A stretch of 64,000 nucleotides of DNA, from assembly GCF_000208865.1 (NCBI RefSeq), contig NC_018385.1:186001-250000 (forward strand). The letters are read 5' to 3'. The notes beneath the pieces are model-generated. The model saw only the letters and a list, made by a program, of their open reading frames with translations, searched no databases and was not told where the DNA came from. This document shows positions 1 to 10,800 of the stretch, piece by piece. The position numbers and the translations under genes were made by a program. Numbering within the stretch: position 1 is the first letter of the stretch; each line of letters begins with the position of its first letter. The DNA comes from Neospora caninum Liverpool (Eukaryota > Apicomplexa > Conoidasida > Eucoccidiorida > Sarcocystidae).

Positions 1-191
1 GCTGAGTTATGGCTGCTAGGTCTCGACTTTTTCCTCCGGGCGCTTGGCAAGAAGGCCTCTTTGTTTCAGATTGTATTTCTCATCGATGCGGCGCAGCTTT
101 CTGTAGCTTCTCCATCCTCTAGGAACACTGTGGAGCTCCACTTCCTTCTTTGCCTCTCCATTCTTCAGAAGAAGTCGTCTCTCTTTCTCTG
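1..191. other. Left-edge upstream region of gene A
   Basis: Pyrimidine-rich sequence before the first candidate ATG of gene A. The reading frame of exon 1 is open slightly upstream (from a TTG at 150) but there is no ATG before 192. It probably holds 5' untranslated sequence. No promoter element can be assigned with confidence. Confidence 0.4.
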
Positions 192-3100
192 ATGCACAGA
201 TCAAACCGCACTGTCTCCACTCGGTTTTTTCCTCGTCCCTCTCCGCAACGGCGCCACCACACATATTCAGACACATCAAAGCCCACAGCCGACTCCGCTG
301 CTTCTTTGTCTCTCATGTTTGCTCCCGGCGCGTTTCGCTCGTTCAGCCTGAGGCGCCCGCGACGCCTCTCGCGTGGCCTGTTTTCAAGAAGGCCTTCTGG
401 CCCACCAGAAGGAACAGAACCTCACGAGTGCAGAGGCGCCTCGGTGTCCCGACACACTGAGGGAAAACGAAGCAGATCGCACTCCGCAGAAACGCGGCTC
501 TCTCGGTATGAGCGATGGTGGGCCCTCCTTACGAAAAAAGGCCCGGAAAATTCCCCGGAACAACATGGAGTCTTTGAAGAGATCCGTGATCCGGACAGCA
601 GACGATGTGGACGACAAAGCGGCGCTCAGGGGAGAGAGACACGGACCACGGAAGGGGGGATTCCGGATACCGGGCACGCGAAGAAAGACCAGGAGAAAGT
701 AGGAAACGAAGCTGACCAAACAACAAAGGTGAGCGACACTGGGGAAATTTCGTGTGCGTTTTGTTTCTCCCTCACCCAAAGAGCGGGCCCTCACTGTGTG
801 TGTGGCGCGGAACGCGCCAGGAAGGCGGTCGAATCATTTCTCCGTTTCTCCCATACTCTATATATTTAGATATAGATGAGACGCAAATAGCTAGGTAACG
901 ATGTAAAAAGGGTTCGCGCGCTCTCCCTGTCGATAAATACATCCCCTGAGTAAATTTCGATGTACCTGCCAGTCGTCTGTGTCTATTTCCGGTACGAAAT
1001 TGATCCCTGCGAGCGTCGCCAGTCAAATGCCTCACCGCACTTCATCGGTGGGCTCCGGTCCTCCATCCTGGTGAAGCCAAGCACATCTTTTTCTATCGTG
1101 AAACTCAACGACGTTCGGCACTAAGATCCATCGCCTGCGTCGCCGCCCGTCGGACCCAAGTGTGTTGCCTCTTCGCTCTCTTCCTCTAACGATAGACAGC
1201 TCGAACGTTGTGCAAAGTAAGGCGGGGCCCGCGGGGAGTCCTTGGGGAACCCTGAATCTGTTCAACAGAGCCTTTGAAGAGAGCGGCGTGAAACGACACA
1301 CGTCGCAGGCGTACTCGGGAAGGAAACCGGCTCTCGGGCATCATATTTTCTGCTCCTCTGCAGGTAGGGGACAAGGCGACTCCAGAGTGCCTCACTCCCG
1401 CTCCGGCTGATGCATGTGCGTCTTTTTCGGGCCCGCGCAACCCCTGGCCGGCGCCTGGCCTCCGTCGCTGCCTGGCGTTTCGCGCTTCGGGCTCTCTTTT
1501 GTCTCCTTTCGAAAAAGACGCTGGTTCGGCAACACACTCTCCGACCTCGATCGACGTTTGTTGGCGTGGGCCCTGTCGCTCTTTGTCTTCCCACGGCTCC
1601 GAAGTCTGCGACAACGCAACGAGTCAGAACTATTCTACGCTCCCGAATGCGGGATCCTCGGTGAGGAGTTCCTGCCCCGTTTCTGTCCCAGAGACGGAAA
1701 TCCTCGCGAGAGGTGCGTCTTCGCCCTCGGACAGTCAGGTGATGCTAAGTTTGTTTCGCGCAGCAGAAAGCATTGTCCACTGTGGAGACCGTCGCTCATG
1801 CAACAGGGACACGCGAGCCCAGATGGTCTCGAGAGAAGCTGAGACGAAGTTCCCTGCTCCACCCTTTTCGGAGCTGTCGCAGTCGAGCGGAGCCCCCGCG
1901 CGACGAGAGACGGGGAGAGCGCGGCGCAGAGAGAAGCCCGCTCGCGTGCCGCCGCCGCGTTCGTGCAGGCGACGGCGAGACATCGACAGCCAGCAAGAGG
2001 ATTCCCTTTCAGAACTTTCTTCTGTCTCCGAGAGTGCCTCTTCGCACGCTGCTGCGTTGCGCGGCCAGCAACGAGGCGGAAACCGCTCGCTGCGAGGTTC
2101 GGCTCCACCCCGTGGTGTGCGTTCCGATTTCTTTCCCACGAACGCGCCATCCGCTTCGTCTGGTGACGCCGGTGCGATCTCCGACCTCCCCAAGTCTCCA
2201 GAACGTCTATCCCCAGCCCTGCGTCTCTCCGTAAGTCGCCTTTTATCTCCACGTGGACTCGCCAGCACGCGAGATCCTCCCCCTACGCCGGAGCCTCGGA
2301 CTGCGGTGCGCCCGGCCGGAGGGAGGGAGATCAGGAGTCCAGTTCGGAGTCGCTCGCTTTCGAAAGACTACGACGGCGAGCCCTGGAATGAGCTGTCTTG
2401 TCAACTGAGCGTCGCGTTCAACTCCAGCTATCTCTCTGAGGACCAGGACGACGACGAACCGCACTCTCGTGGAAGTCTTCTTTCTGTACTTTCGTCTGAA
2501 ACGCGGGCGGATTCGCGGCGTTTCGCCCCCGCCGGCCACGCGCCGCTCGCTCCTCCCACCGGCGGCGAGCAGACCTCGTTTGCCTTCTCGCGTTCACCCG
2601 GAGCAGAGCCGTCGGGGCGGGACGGCGGAGGCCGAGGCGCGGCTGCTGTCCCTCGCCGCCAAATCGCTTCCCGCGCGTGCTGTCCCGCTGCAGTGGGGTA
2701 TGTCTGGTCGAGCTGTTCTTTCCTCGGCACGTGTGCGCCTTTTCTCTCAGGGTCGCGTGGGCTCGCAGAGAGAAGTCCAGTCTCCGCCGGTCAACTCCTT
2801 GAGGGGGTGGGGCGAGACCGTGAGGGGAAAAGGGAGGACGAACCTCTCCGCACTGAATGGGACTCTGCCGACGCGGCGCCCAGCGGTTCCGCCGAACAGA
2901 AGAAAGCCGTCAGGGTGTGCAGAGCGAACTCCTTCGCGCCTCCCCCCGGCATCCAGAAAGCACGACACGCCGGAGACGGAGAAGAACACAGGGAGGACAG
3001 GCTGCCGAGAGACGCGGACGCTGGATCCTCCAAAAACGAGTGTTCCCTCAATAAAACAGACGAACAGATTTCCTCGAGATCCCGGGAAGACCAGGGGGAG

Positions 3101-5812
3101 CCTCAACTTTCTTGCAACGGAAACATTTCGCGCTCCTCCTCCGCTTCGCATTCGTTTTTTTCTTTGTCTTCCCCTTCCGCCTTTTCTTGCGGCTCGTCCT
3201 CCGTCCCCTCCTGTCCCTCGTCTCCTTCCGACACGGGCCGAGGCAAGACGTGTGCGGACGGGGAACTCCGGAAAGGCCGGGAGCCCTGTAGGGAGCGCGT
3301 CGAGAGGCAAACAGCAGTCCCGGCTGACCCTAACGGCAGTCAGGGCGGGGGCTACACAGCCGACAGGCTTCGCGCCTCCTTGCAAGGCGCCGCTGAGGCT
3401 TCAACGGGGTTGACAGCTGCAGAGACAGTCTTGGCTTCAGTCGGCAAAGGCGTCGCCACGGCCATCGAATGCGGCGCGGCGTCGCTGGTCGACCTCCTCG
3501 TGGACACGCTCCCGCGCCTGTCGCCAGAGCCGAACTACTCGCAAGTCCGCGTGAGGACCTCGGGGAGTCTGATGCGCCCCAGGTCGTGTTCGCCGACTCT
3601 CCTCCGTCGCGAGAGGACGCGGTTTTCCAGTTTTTCGCGCGCGCTGAGCAGCTGCGGGCTGCCCTCGCTCTGCAGCGCTTTCTCACAATCTCCCGACGAG
3701 CAAAAGCGCCAAGAGAAGCCGGGAGGAACGGACACCGTTCGCGACGTCCAACGGGACGGTTCATGGTCAACCGTCGCCCCGCGCAGAATCGAAGCAGGGC
3801 TGGGCTTTTTTGAAACGGAAGGACGCCCTGTCGAGTCCCCGGAACAACGGACGGAACTCGACAAGAGAATGGTTCTGCACATGCTCCCGAGCTTTTCCTC
3901 TTTGCGTTTTTCACCTGTCCCAGCGCCGGCGCCATCTCTCCGCGAGAAACGCCAGGGGGGTTGGGGCCTAGTTGAAGGGCGGCTTCGCACGGCTCCGGCG
4001 ACTCTTCTTGAGGGCCGCGGAGGACAGCCGTTCTCACCAAACGGTCCTCTCAACTTGGCGCGAACCGGGCGACCTGAAAAGAAAGTCTCTCTCCCGTCTT
4101 TCGTGCATCCGGTTTCCTCTCCGCAAGGCAATCGGGGAGAGTGGGAGACAAAGAACCCGTTGAACGGGCTGCCTTCGTCACACTCGCAGTTCGTTACGCA
4201 CGAACGTCCATCGCATACACCCCAACGCAGGACCATGTATCCCGCTGACACAGACAAGACTCGAGGGATAGCGCCTTTCTATGCTACCTCGGTGGAGAAA
4301 AGCCGGGGGACGTACAGACGCATGCCCGAGCCAGTGAGCAGCGCCCTTCTGCATGATCGCGTTGTTGGCGACCGTACAACTCCCCTTTTACGCGGTCGTC
4401 ATTTCCCGACCCTCCAGGGGAGTGGAGCTTCCGTCGTTCGCTCACCTTCTGCTGGGACGGCGTCTCCACCGTTCTCAGGAGCGCCCGACGCTTCCTCTCC
4501 AGGCGTTCCTGGCTCGTGTGGCAGTCAAACCAGTCGTGTCTTCACCCCTTCGATTCCTGCGCTCGTAGGCCGCAGTAGCCCCGCCACGGAAGAACGGACT
4601 CCCGACGCCTTTTGCTGTCACGCGACTTCCAAGACCGCATTGACGCCGTGCACGACCGCCGCAACCTCCGTCGCGTCTTCGCTGCGCCAGCTGGCCTCTG
4701 AGAAGCAGCCTCTCGAGCCCGTTCCTTCTTCCGCTTCTTCCTCGCCTTCCGCGCCTTCTTCGTCTGGTTTCTCAGCAGGACTTTCTGGCAAAGACGGTTC
4801 TACACGGAAGCCTCTCCAGCCTGAATTTGTGGCGACGGGTGAAGAAGGGACCACCTCACGGGGGCTTGCCCCTTCTGGGGCGACAGGAGTTGCCATGAAC
4901 GGAGCCAGAAACGCGGCGCCAGTTTCACCGGAGAAGCTCCCTTTTTCGTTTAGCGCCCCGTCGGGTTTCTGTTCGGCACCGCCTGGAGCCGACTCAGCCA
5001 CAGAATTCGAGCGGCGCGCCGCAAACGCCGAGCGGAGTCTTCACTCTGCCGCGCACCTGACACGCCGCTGGCCAACGCAGCATTTAGGGTTAGGAGAGGA
5101 GACGCCACGCAAGATGAGGAAAGACAGCGGAAGACGGTGGAGCGGCGAAAGCAACAGCACGGACATCCCCGTGCACCGGGCCAGCGAAGGGATGGAGCCT
5201 TTGTTTCCCTCGAACTGCAGAGGAGTGAACGTTGAACAGAAAGGCCCGGAAAGGCCTCCTAGTGTCCAGCGGGGACGAACCTGGGCGGGCTCCGCTCGTG
5301 CTTCCTCTGCAGGCCTCTTGACATCGGAGGCGTCTTCCCCCTGTCTCGGAGCGGAGGTGGGGGAAGAGACTGGGAACGACGAGCAAGGATCCGGAAGAAC
5401 AAGGCTACCTGCCGTGCTACGCGCTCGCTGGCTGCTGGAGGAGCTCCAGAACCAGGCGGACGCAGGAGCACTAACGAGAGAAAATTTCCCGATGGAAGAA
5501 GTGCTTGACCTGATGAAGCATTTCGACGTTTTGGATGTGGGCGGAGTGAGCGTGTACAGGCTCGAAGCAGACTGGCAGATTCCGGAGTTCTTCCCACAGG
5601 GTGCGCCCAGCGAGGAGTGGGTGCATAAGAACCACGCGGACGGCGTCAACTTCATGCTGTCTCTTCAAGAGATCACAACTATCGCGACAGACTTATACCG
5701 GGAACCCTGTTTCCCGAGTTGCCGCCTGCAGTCGCAGGGGAACCTAGACGCGCATGCTCCTTCGGAGCCCGTCATCTTGACTCTGGACACAACGGATGGG
5801 CAGAGGAGTTGA
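192..5812 (+). CDS. Gene A: large disordered coccidian protein, two exons, paralogue of genes B and C
   Basis: Function is not recognised. The proposed model is exon 1 at 192-728 and exon 2 at 1364-5812, with a 635-bp intron. The donor is AAG|GTGAGC, and the acceptor is CTCCTCTGCAG after a pyrimidine tract. Both ends are phase 0, giving about 1,661 residues. The long frame of exon 2 has no early ATG (its first start-like codon at 1499 is TTG and the first ATG is at 1742), which is why an upstream exon is needed. ATG 315 is an alternative start. Exon 1 is basic and has an FAPGAFRSF segment resembling FAPMPSLRSF in gene C. Most of the protein is Ser/Pro/Arg-rich and looks disordered. Two islands are conserved with gene C: a Gly/Ala helix-like motif at 3409-3531 (SVGKGVATAIECGAASLVD) and a C-terminal module at 5407-5703 containing NFPMEEVLDLMKHF and DVGGVSVYRLEADW. 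No signal peptide or membrane segment is evident. The exon 1 junction is inferred and the coding call itself is strong. Confidence 0.8.
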
Positions 5813-7888
5813 CACAGAAGCTTACACGAACTCCACGGTCTACGTCGCAATGGACAGCTGCCTCAATAACCTCTACAAGTAGCCGTGCGTATACGCCGTT
5901 CGTCGCCTCGTGATTCTCGCCAAATGCAGAAGGTTTGATACCGCTCGGTCTGTCGACGGGTGAGAGCTGTCCGTGTCGCTCAAAATCGAGATTAAACATG
6001 TTATGAGAATTCGTATACGGCGGTCCACGAGCGACACGCTTGTAACCGCGAACACCAGAAACGTTCCTTTTTCATATGCTAGCATATCCCGATAGAGGGA
6101 TGGGACGGTAGACAGGTACTCAAATGGAAATACAAGGAGATAGAGGACTCAAAACAAGTAGCGGTTCGGCTGGTCAGATGTATCAATCCTATAGATCAGT
6201 AGTGTGCTGGTGTGGACAGCTGCTGCAGCGCAGAAGGTTGACTGATGTATGATCTGAAGAGAACCTCTGTTCGTCTGGGCTCGAAAACGTGCTCGCAATT
6301 TCACTTTTCATCTGCTCCGGCCTTTTCCTTCATGCGTAGTTGCCGAAATTGGTCGCTTGGCCGAGATGCTTCTGAACAATCGACAGTCGGGGTTCCTTCC
6401 GAAAGACGAGAAAACCAAAGAACCGGTCTGTCGTGCTTACGCCTTTTTCTGCCATGGAGCGGCGCGTGCGGGTGCTGTGCCTCGTGGCGGAGGCTTTTGC
6501 ACGTTGTAGAGGGTAGTCTTGGCTATCTCGACAAGAAGAGGTGTGAAGTTTGGAATCTGCCTCGACCTCAGCAACGTGAGGTTTACTTCCCGTGTTTGAG
6601 CCCGTTAGTCCGGCAGCGCTGGGGACGCAAACAGCTAATCTCCGCTCCGCGAGGGAAGAATGAAGAGGAGCCAGAGGCTAAAGGTGAAAACACTGCTAGA
6701 GACAGTTTGTGCGCATTCTTGTACACGCCCACAAGGACTTCTCTGTTGGGGAGCCTACTTTGTTTTCCTGACTTGCTTCACACACACACACAACCTAAAC
6801 CCTTCCTCGCAGGGACTTGCGCCACTTGATCGATGCTGCGTGCAGTGTGCAGCGAGGCAAGGAGAATGCTAGGAAAGCCCAGCAGGTTGGCGCGCCAAAA
6901 AAAGCTCTCCGCCTGACTTCGTACCCTCTGTTTCTTGCGCCTCTTTGAATCAGAAGTGCTCGCCTGGCCTGTGCGTTCACACTAATTCGCACACACGGCC
7001 TGGAGGAGTAGCAAGTCCCTCTGACCTGAACAGCCAATTCATGCGGCCGAACAGAGCTTCCGTTCCCGCACTGTTCCGGAGCAATTTCTTGTGGTCATAA
7101 CGGCCCTGGAACTCTTTGTCAGTTGAGTCGCTCAAACTTTACCAACTAGATGGGCAATGTCTGTAGTCTCACTTCATTCTGTTTTGGTGAACAATTGCTT
7201 CCAGGGGAGCAAACATTGGCGGGTCTTTGCAGCGGAATGCTGCGGAAAAACGTCCTCGACTGCCAGAGGGCCAGGCATCATGCATTCTGGAAAAAACGCG
7301 GCAATCCTTGTCAGTTCGAAAGTCACACCTGCATGACGGCCACGTGAATCAGTTGTAGCACAGACCAAGATGCATGGATGTGGATGCCTGCTCTGTGAAC
7401 TTTCGAGACACGAGCCACACAAACCTCCGCCAAAATTGAAGACTCATACCTGTGCATGGAATCCACGTGCACTGTACATTCGCTGCCAGTGTCTCCTCCG
7501 CATCCTCAAAGAGAAACCTCTCTCTCCTCATCTTGCGGGGAAAATCAAAACATTCTAAACGTGGCCATTTCTCCGCATACCCCCATCCCCCGTCTCCTCT
7601 TTGACCACGAACCCGAGGTCACGAACACATCAACTGGAACAGAGTATCTCTGATTTAAAATGGGTTCCTCTCTGCTGGAAAAGAAGCCACTTCTACAGAA
7701 TGGCTTACGTTTCGCATTCCCACCACCACTTTCGTGGGTCGAGAAATCCTGGCCCTCAACATCTGTAGTGTTTTCCTTTGCAAAAAACTAGAAGAGCCGT
7801 GCAGCAGAGCCTGAGTGAATCCCTTCTGCAACGTGTGAAAAAATCATCGACTAACTTCGTGAGGAAACCACAAGCCTCAACTAAACCC
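5813..7888. other. Convergent spacer between genes A and B
   Basis: The 3' ends of gene A (plus) and gene B (minus) face each other here. Open frames are short and lack conserved-looking protein. I searched by eye on the minus strand for a continuation of gene B encoding the C-terminal module of A and C and found none. It holds a short CA run near 6778-6792. It probably contains the two 3' untranslated regions. Confidence 0.5.
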
Positions 7889-10800
7889 TCATGTCGTCGC
7901 TGTACGGCCACCTTCGTGAAGGGAGATTTCCTGTAAGGAGCGGTACGAATCTATCCGATTCAGTCTGTTGAAAGCTTCTGATGTAGACAAACAAGAGTAG
8001 TTCCGTTCAGTCTTTTGTGTCCCTATTTGTCCGCATCGCTGGTTCTCATTTGAGGCGTTGGGAAGCCGTGCCGTCTCTTCCGCTGTCTTCCGTTGGACCT
8101 TTGTGGATAGCGCGTTCGGAGCAAAGAACTGCCCGACTCCTGTGGTGCGTTGAGAGGAGAAAGCTACAACATCAGCGTGTGAGCCGGTTCCTGATGCATG
8201 CCGGCTTTCAAGGGAATTCTGAGCGATACGGAGATGCCGCCCCTCGTATGTATAGACGGGTTTTATTCTTCTGCAATCGGCAATTCGCTGAAAATGGGGT
8301 ATTCGCCCTGGAAGTGACTCTCGCCTGTGGTGAATTCCAACTGCTGCCGGTGCAGTGTTTGGAGAAGCGACAAAGCGACGGTTAGGCTGTACTCGTGCGT
8401 TCAACTGAGAAAACAGCCAGGGAGACGTGGGTATCACTCCTCCGGGACTACCTACTTCCTTGAACCTGGACGGCTTCTGAATTCGCTCGAGAAAGAACGG
8501 AGGAGAAGGCCGGCTCGCCTTCGTCTTTCTCTCACCTGCCGTGGGCCACGCCCCAGTGTAGCCACACCCTCTGCTCGAGAGGGGGAACCTGGAAACCGGA
8601 ATTGGCTGAGGGCAAAGAGGTATCCACAGAGCCTTGCCTCGCGTTCGTTTTTGTTTCATCTGCCTTCCTCCAGAAGGCCACGAATGGACGGGTGACGGAG
8701 AAGCGAAGGGTGGAGAAGAAACAGGGGGTTTGCCGAAGACTACGGCTGAATACGGTGTAGAAGGCGAAGCAGAAGAAAAGGAAGAAAAGGATAAACAAGA
8801 CGAAGACGGAGGCGCAGGACGTCCATTGTTTTCAGCGAAACGAAGTGTCGAACGGAAATCCCAATACCTCTCGCCACGAGTATGAGGAAGTCTACGGCCA
8901 GCCCGAATTGGATCGAATTTCACACCTGCAGATATTTCTTCCTTGTAAGTTCTTTCTCTCTTTCCTCCCGGAATTCGACTGTTGTTTGCCACTAGACTAG
9001 GTGACGGACCCGCGCCGTCGACACACGGCGCCCTGAAACACGATTTCCGAGTTTCTGCAGGCCACGAGAGACTGGAGAACTCCGAGGAACCACACCGATT
9101 CAGGACCTCGAGTTTCGCTGTTTCACTATGCGGCGCCGTTCTTCCTGCTCGCCTCAAACTGGACGACTCCCCGCGAACAGGGCGCGAAGCGTTGCGGGGA
9201 CGGTCTACCTGTTGCTGACCATTTTCTCGGTGGGGCGTTGCCCGCGGGAGAGCAGCAGAGAGACAGGCAGATGTTTCGGAGGGTTCACCAACAGCGGGCG
9301 TCGGAGACAAAAAGGAAGGAACAGGAGAACAGGGTACCTCACCGGTCTCGGTTGCTCTGGGCACCGCACGAGAGATACAGGGTACGGACGACGGCACTGC
9401 TTGTAGAGGAAAGAAACAGTTCGGGGGTTGAGCAGGCCGGGAACAAGGAGAGGCGAGTGGGGAAGACGAGGGGCATTGCAACCGGAGCAGCCTCTTCTGT
9501 GGAGAAATGTAACATGGAAAAGACGAGGAAGAGTGATCTGGGACTTTTTTCAGAGATATGTGCAGTAAACCACGTTCTCGATCCTGGGTAGGATGCATAA
9601 AATGGCCCATTATCGCCTCGGCTCCTTCCCGGTGGTCAATCTTAAAGCAAACCGGGCTCCTGGTCAGCCCGGTGCCTCCGCACTCGTCCCGTCGGCCACC
9701 ACAGACTCCCCAGACGGCTTCTTTTTTGCAGAAGTCTTTGTGGAATGAAGAAAACGATGAGGACAAACAAGTTACCTCTCTGTTGCAGGAATACGGTGAG
9801 GAACAAGAAAAGTCGGCAAGCGGGCGCTTTCGTCTCCTTGGTTTCGTACAGGATCCATCTCGGGTTCCCTCGTCCTCCAGGCTCTGATCGGCGGCGGCGC
9901 CTGCAGGCTCCTCTACCCAGCTCTGTAGCAAACTTTCAACGAGTATGTTTTGGAGTGTCTCGGCACCTCTCCCGAGAACACTCACAAGACCTTCGCCAAC
10001 GACAGAAATAAATCTTTCTGTCTCAGTCCAGGTCTGCTTGTTCTCTGCTTCAGGCGTTTGCGAACGTCCTCCGTCTGTGGAAAGCAGTGTCTCCGGCTGT
10101 GACGGAGATTTCGCCTGATTTCCATCCTCTTGCATCTGAGACGCACAGTCTTCGTCCTTTGGAGCAGATCTGTGAGACGTGGACCTGGAACAGCTGACGC
10201 CCTCGACAGAAACAGCCGCCTGATGTGAAGCAGGACGCCTGTGATGGTTGGTCGAGGCAGATGTTAATTCGCCTTTCTCCCAAGGAGGAGCCAGAGTTTC
10301 TGGGTAGAGCGGAGGAGGATCAGAAACGGTTGTCAACGATAGTCTCCTTCGTTTGGATCTTTTTTCTCGTCTTCCTCGGACTCCTTCCCTGGATGAAGCA
10401 GCAACCTCCAACCCTGCCTTGTTGTCCGAGGAACTCGGATGTTCTCTCTCATCGTGTTCTCTATCTGCCTCCACAGAGCCGGCATTACCTGCTACCTCGT
10501 CCATCACGCACGTGGTTCCCGACAACTCTTTTCTGCCGTCGGGAAATTCGCTGCGTTGTCGCAGACAGTAGTCGGGTACCTCACTCTGCGCACTTTCAAT
10601 GGAAACTGATGGTCCCTTCAAATCTGTACCTGCATGAGGCTCCTCGTCACAATGCACGCTGTTGCTTCCCGAGCTACAAAGGCTTTCGGCACGGTTGTGC
10701 AGGCAGGGGAGAAAAACGTTTTCGGGGACTTCTGAAGTCATTCTGCCGGAGTCTCCTGTTGCAAATGGCGTGAACCCTGATGTTTCTTGACACGACAACG

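Noticed and set aside
1499..1501. TTG as the start of gene A
   Set aside because: Not a normal eukaryotic start; the frame is open upstream to a good acceptor at 1363, and a phase-matched upstream exon exists. The same reasoning rejects TTG 17412, GTG 42828, GTG 12793 and TTG 53726.
5083..5096. Telomere-like TTTAGGGTTAGG
   Set aside because: A single short match inside coding sequence of gene A with no tandem array. A similar CCTAAACCC near 6794 is also isolated.
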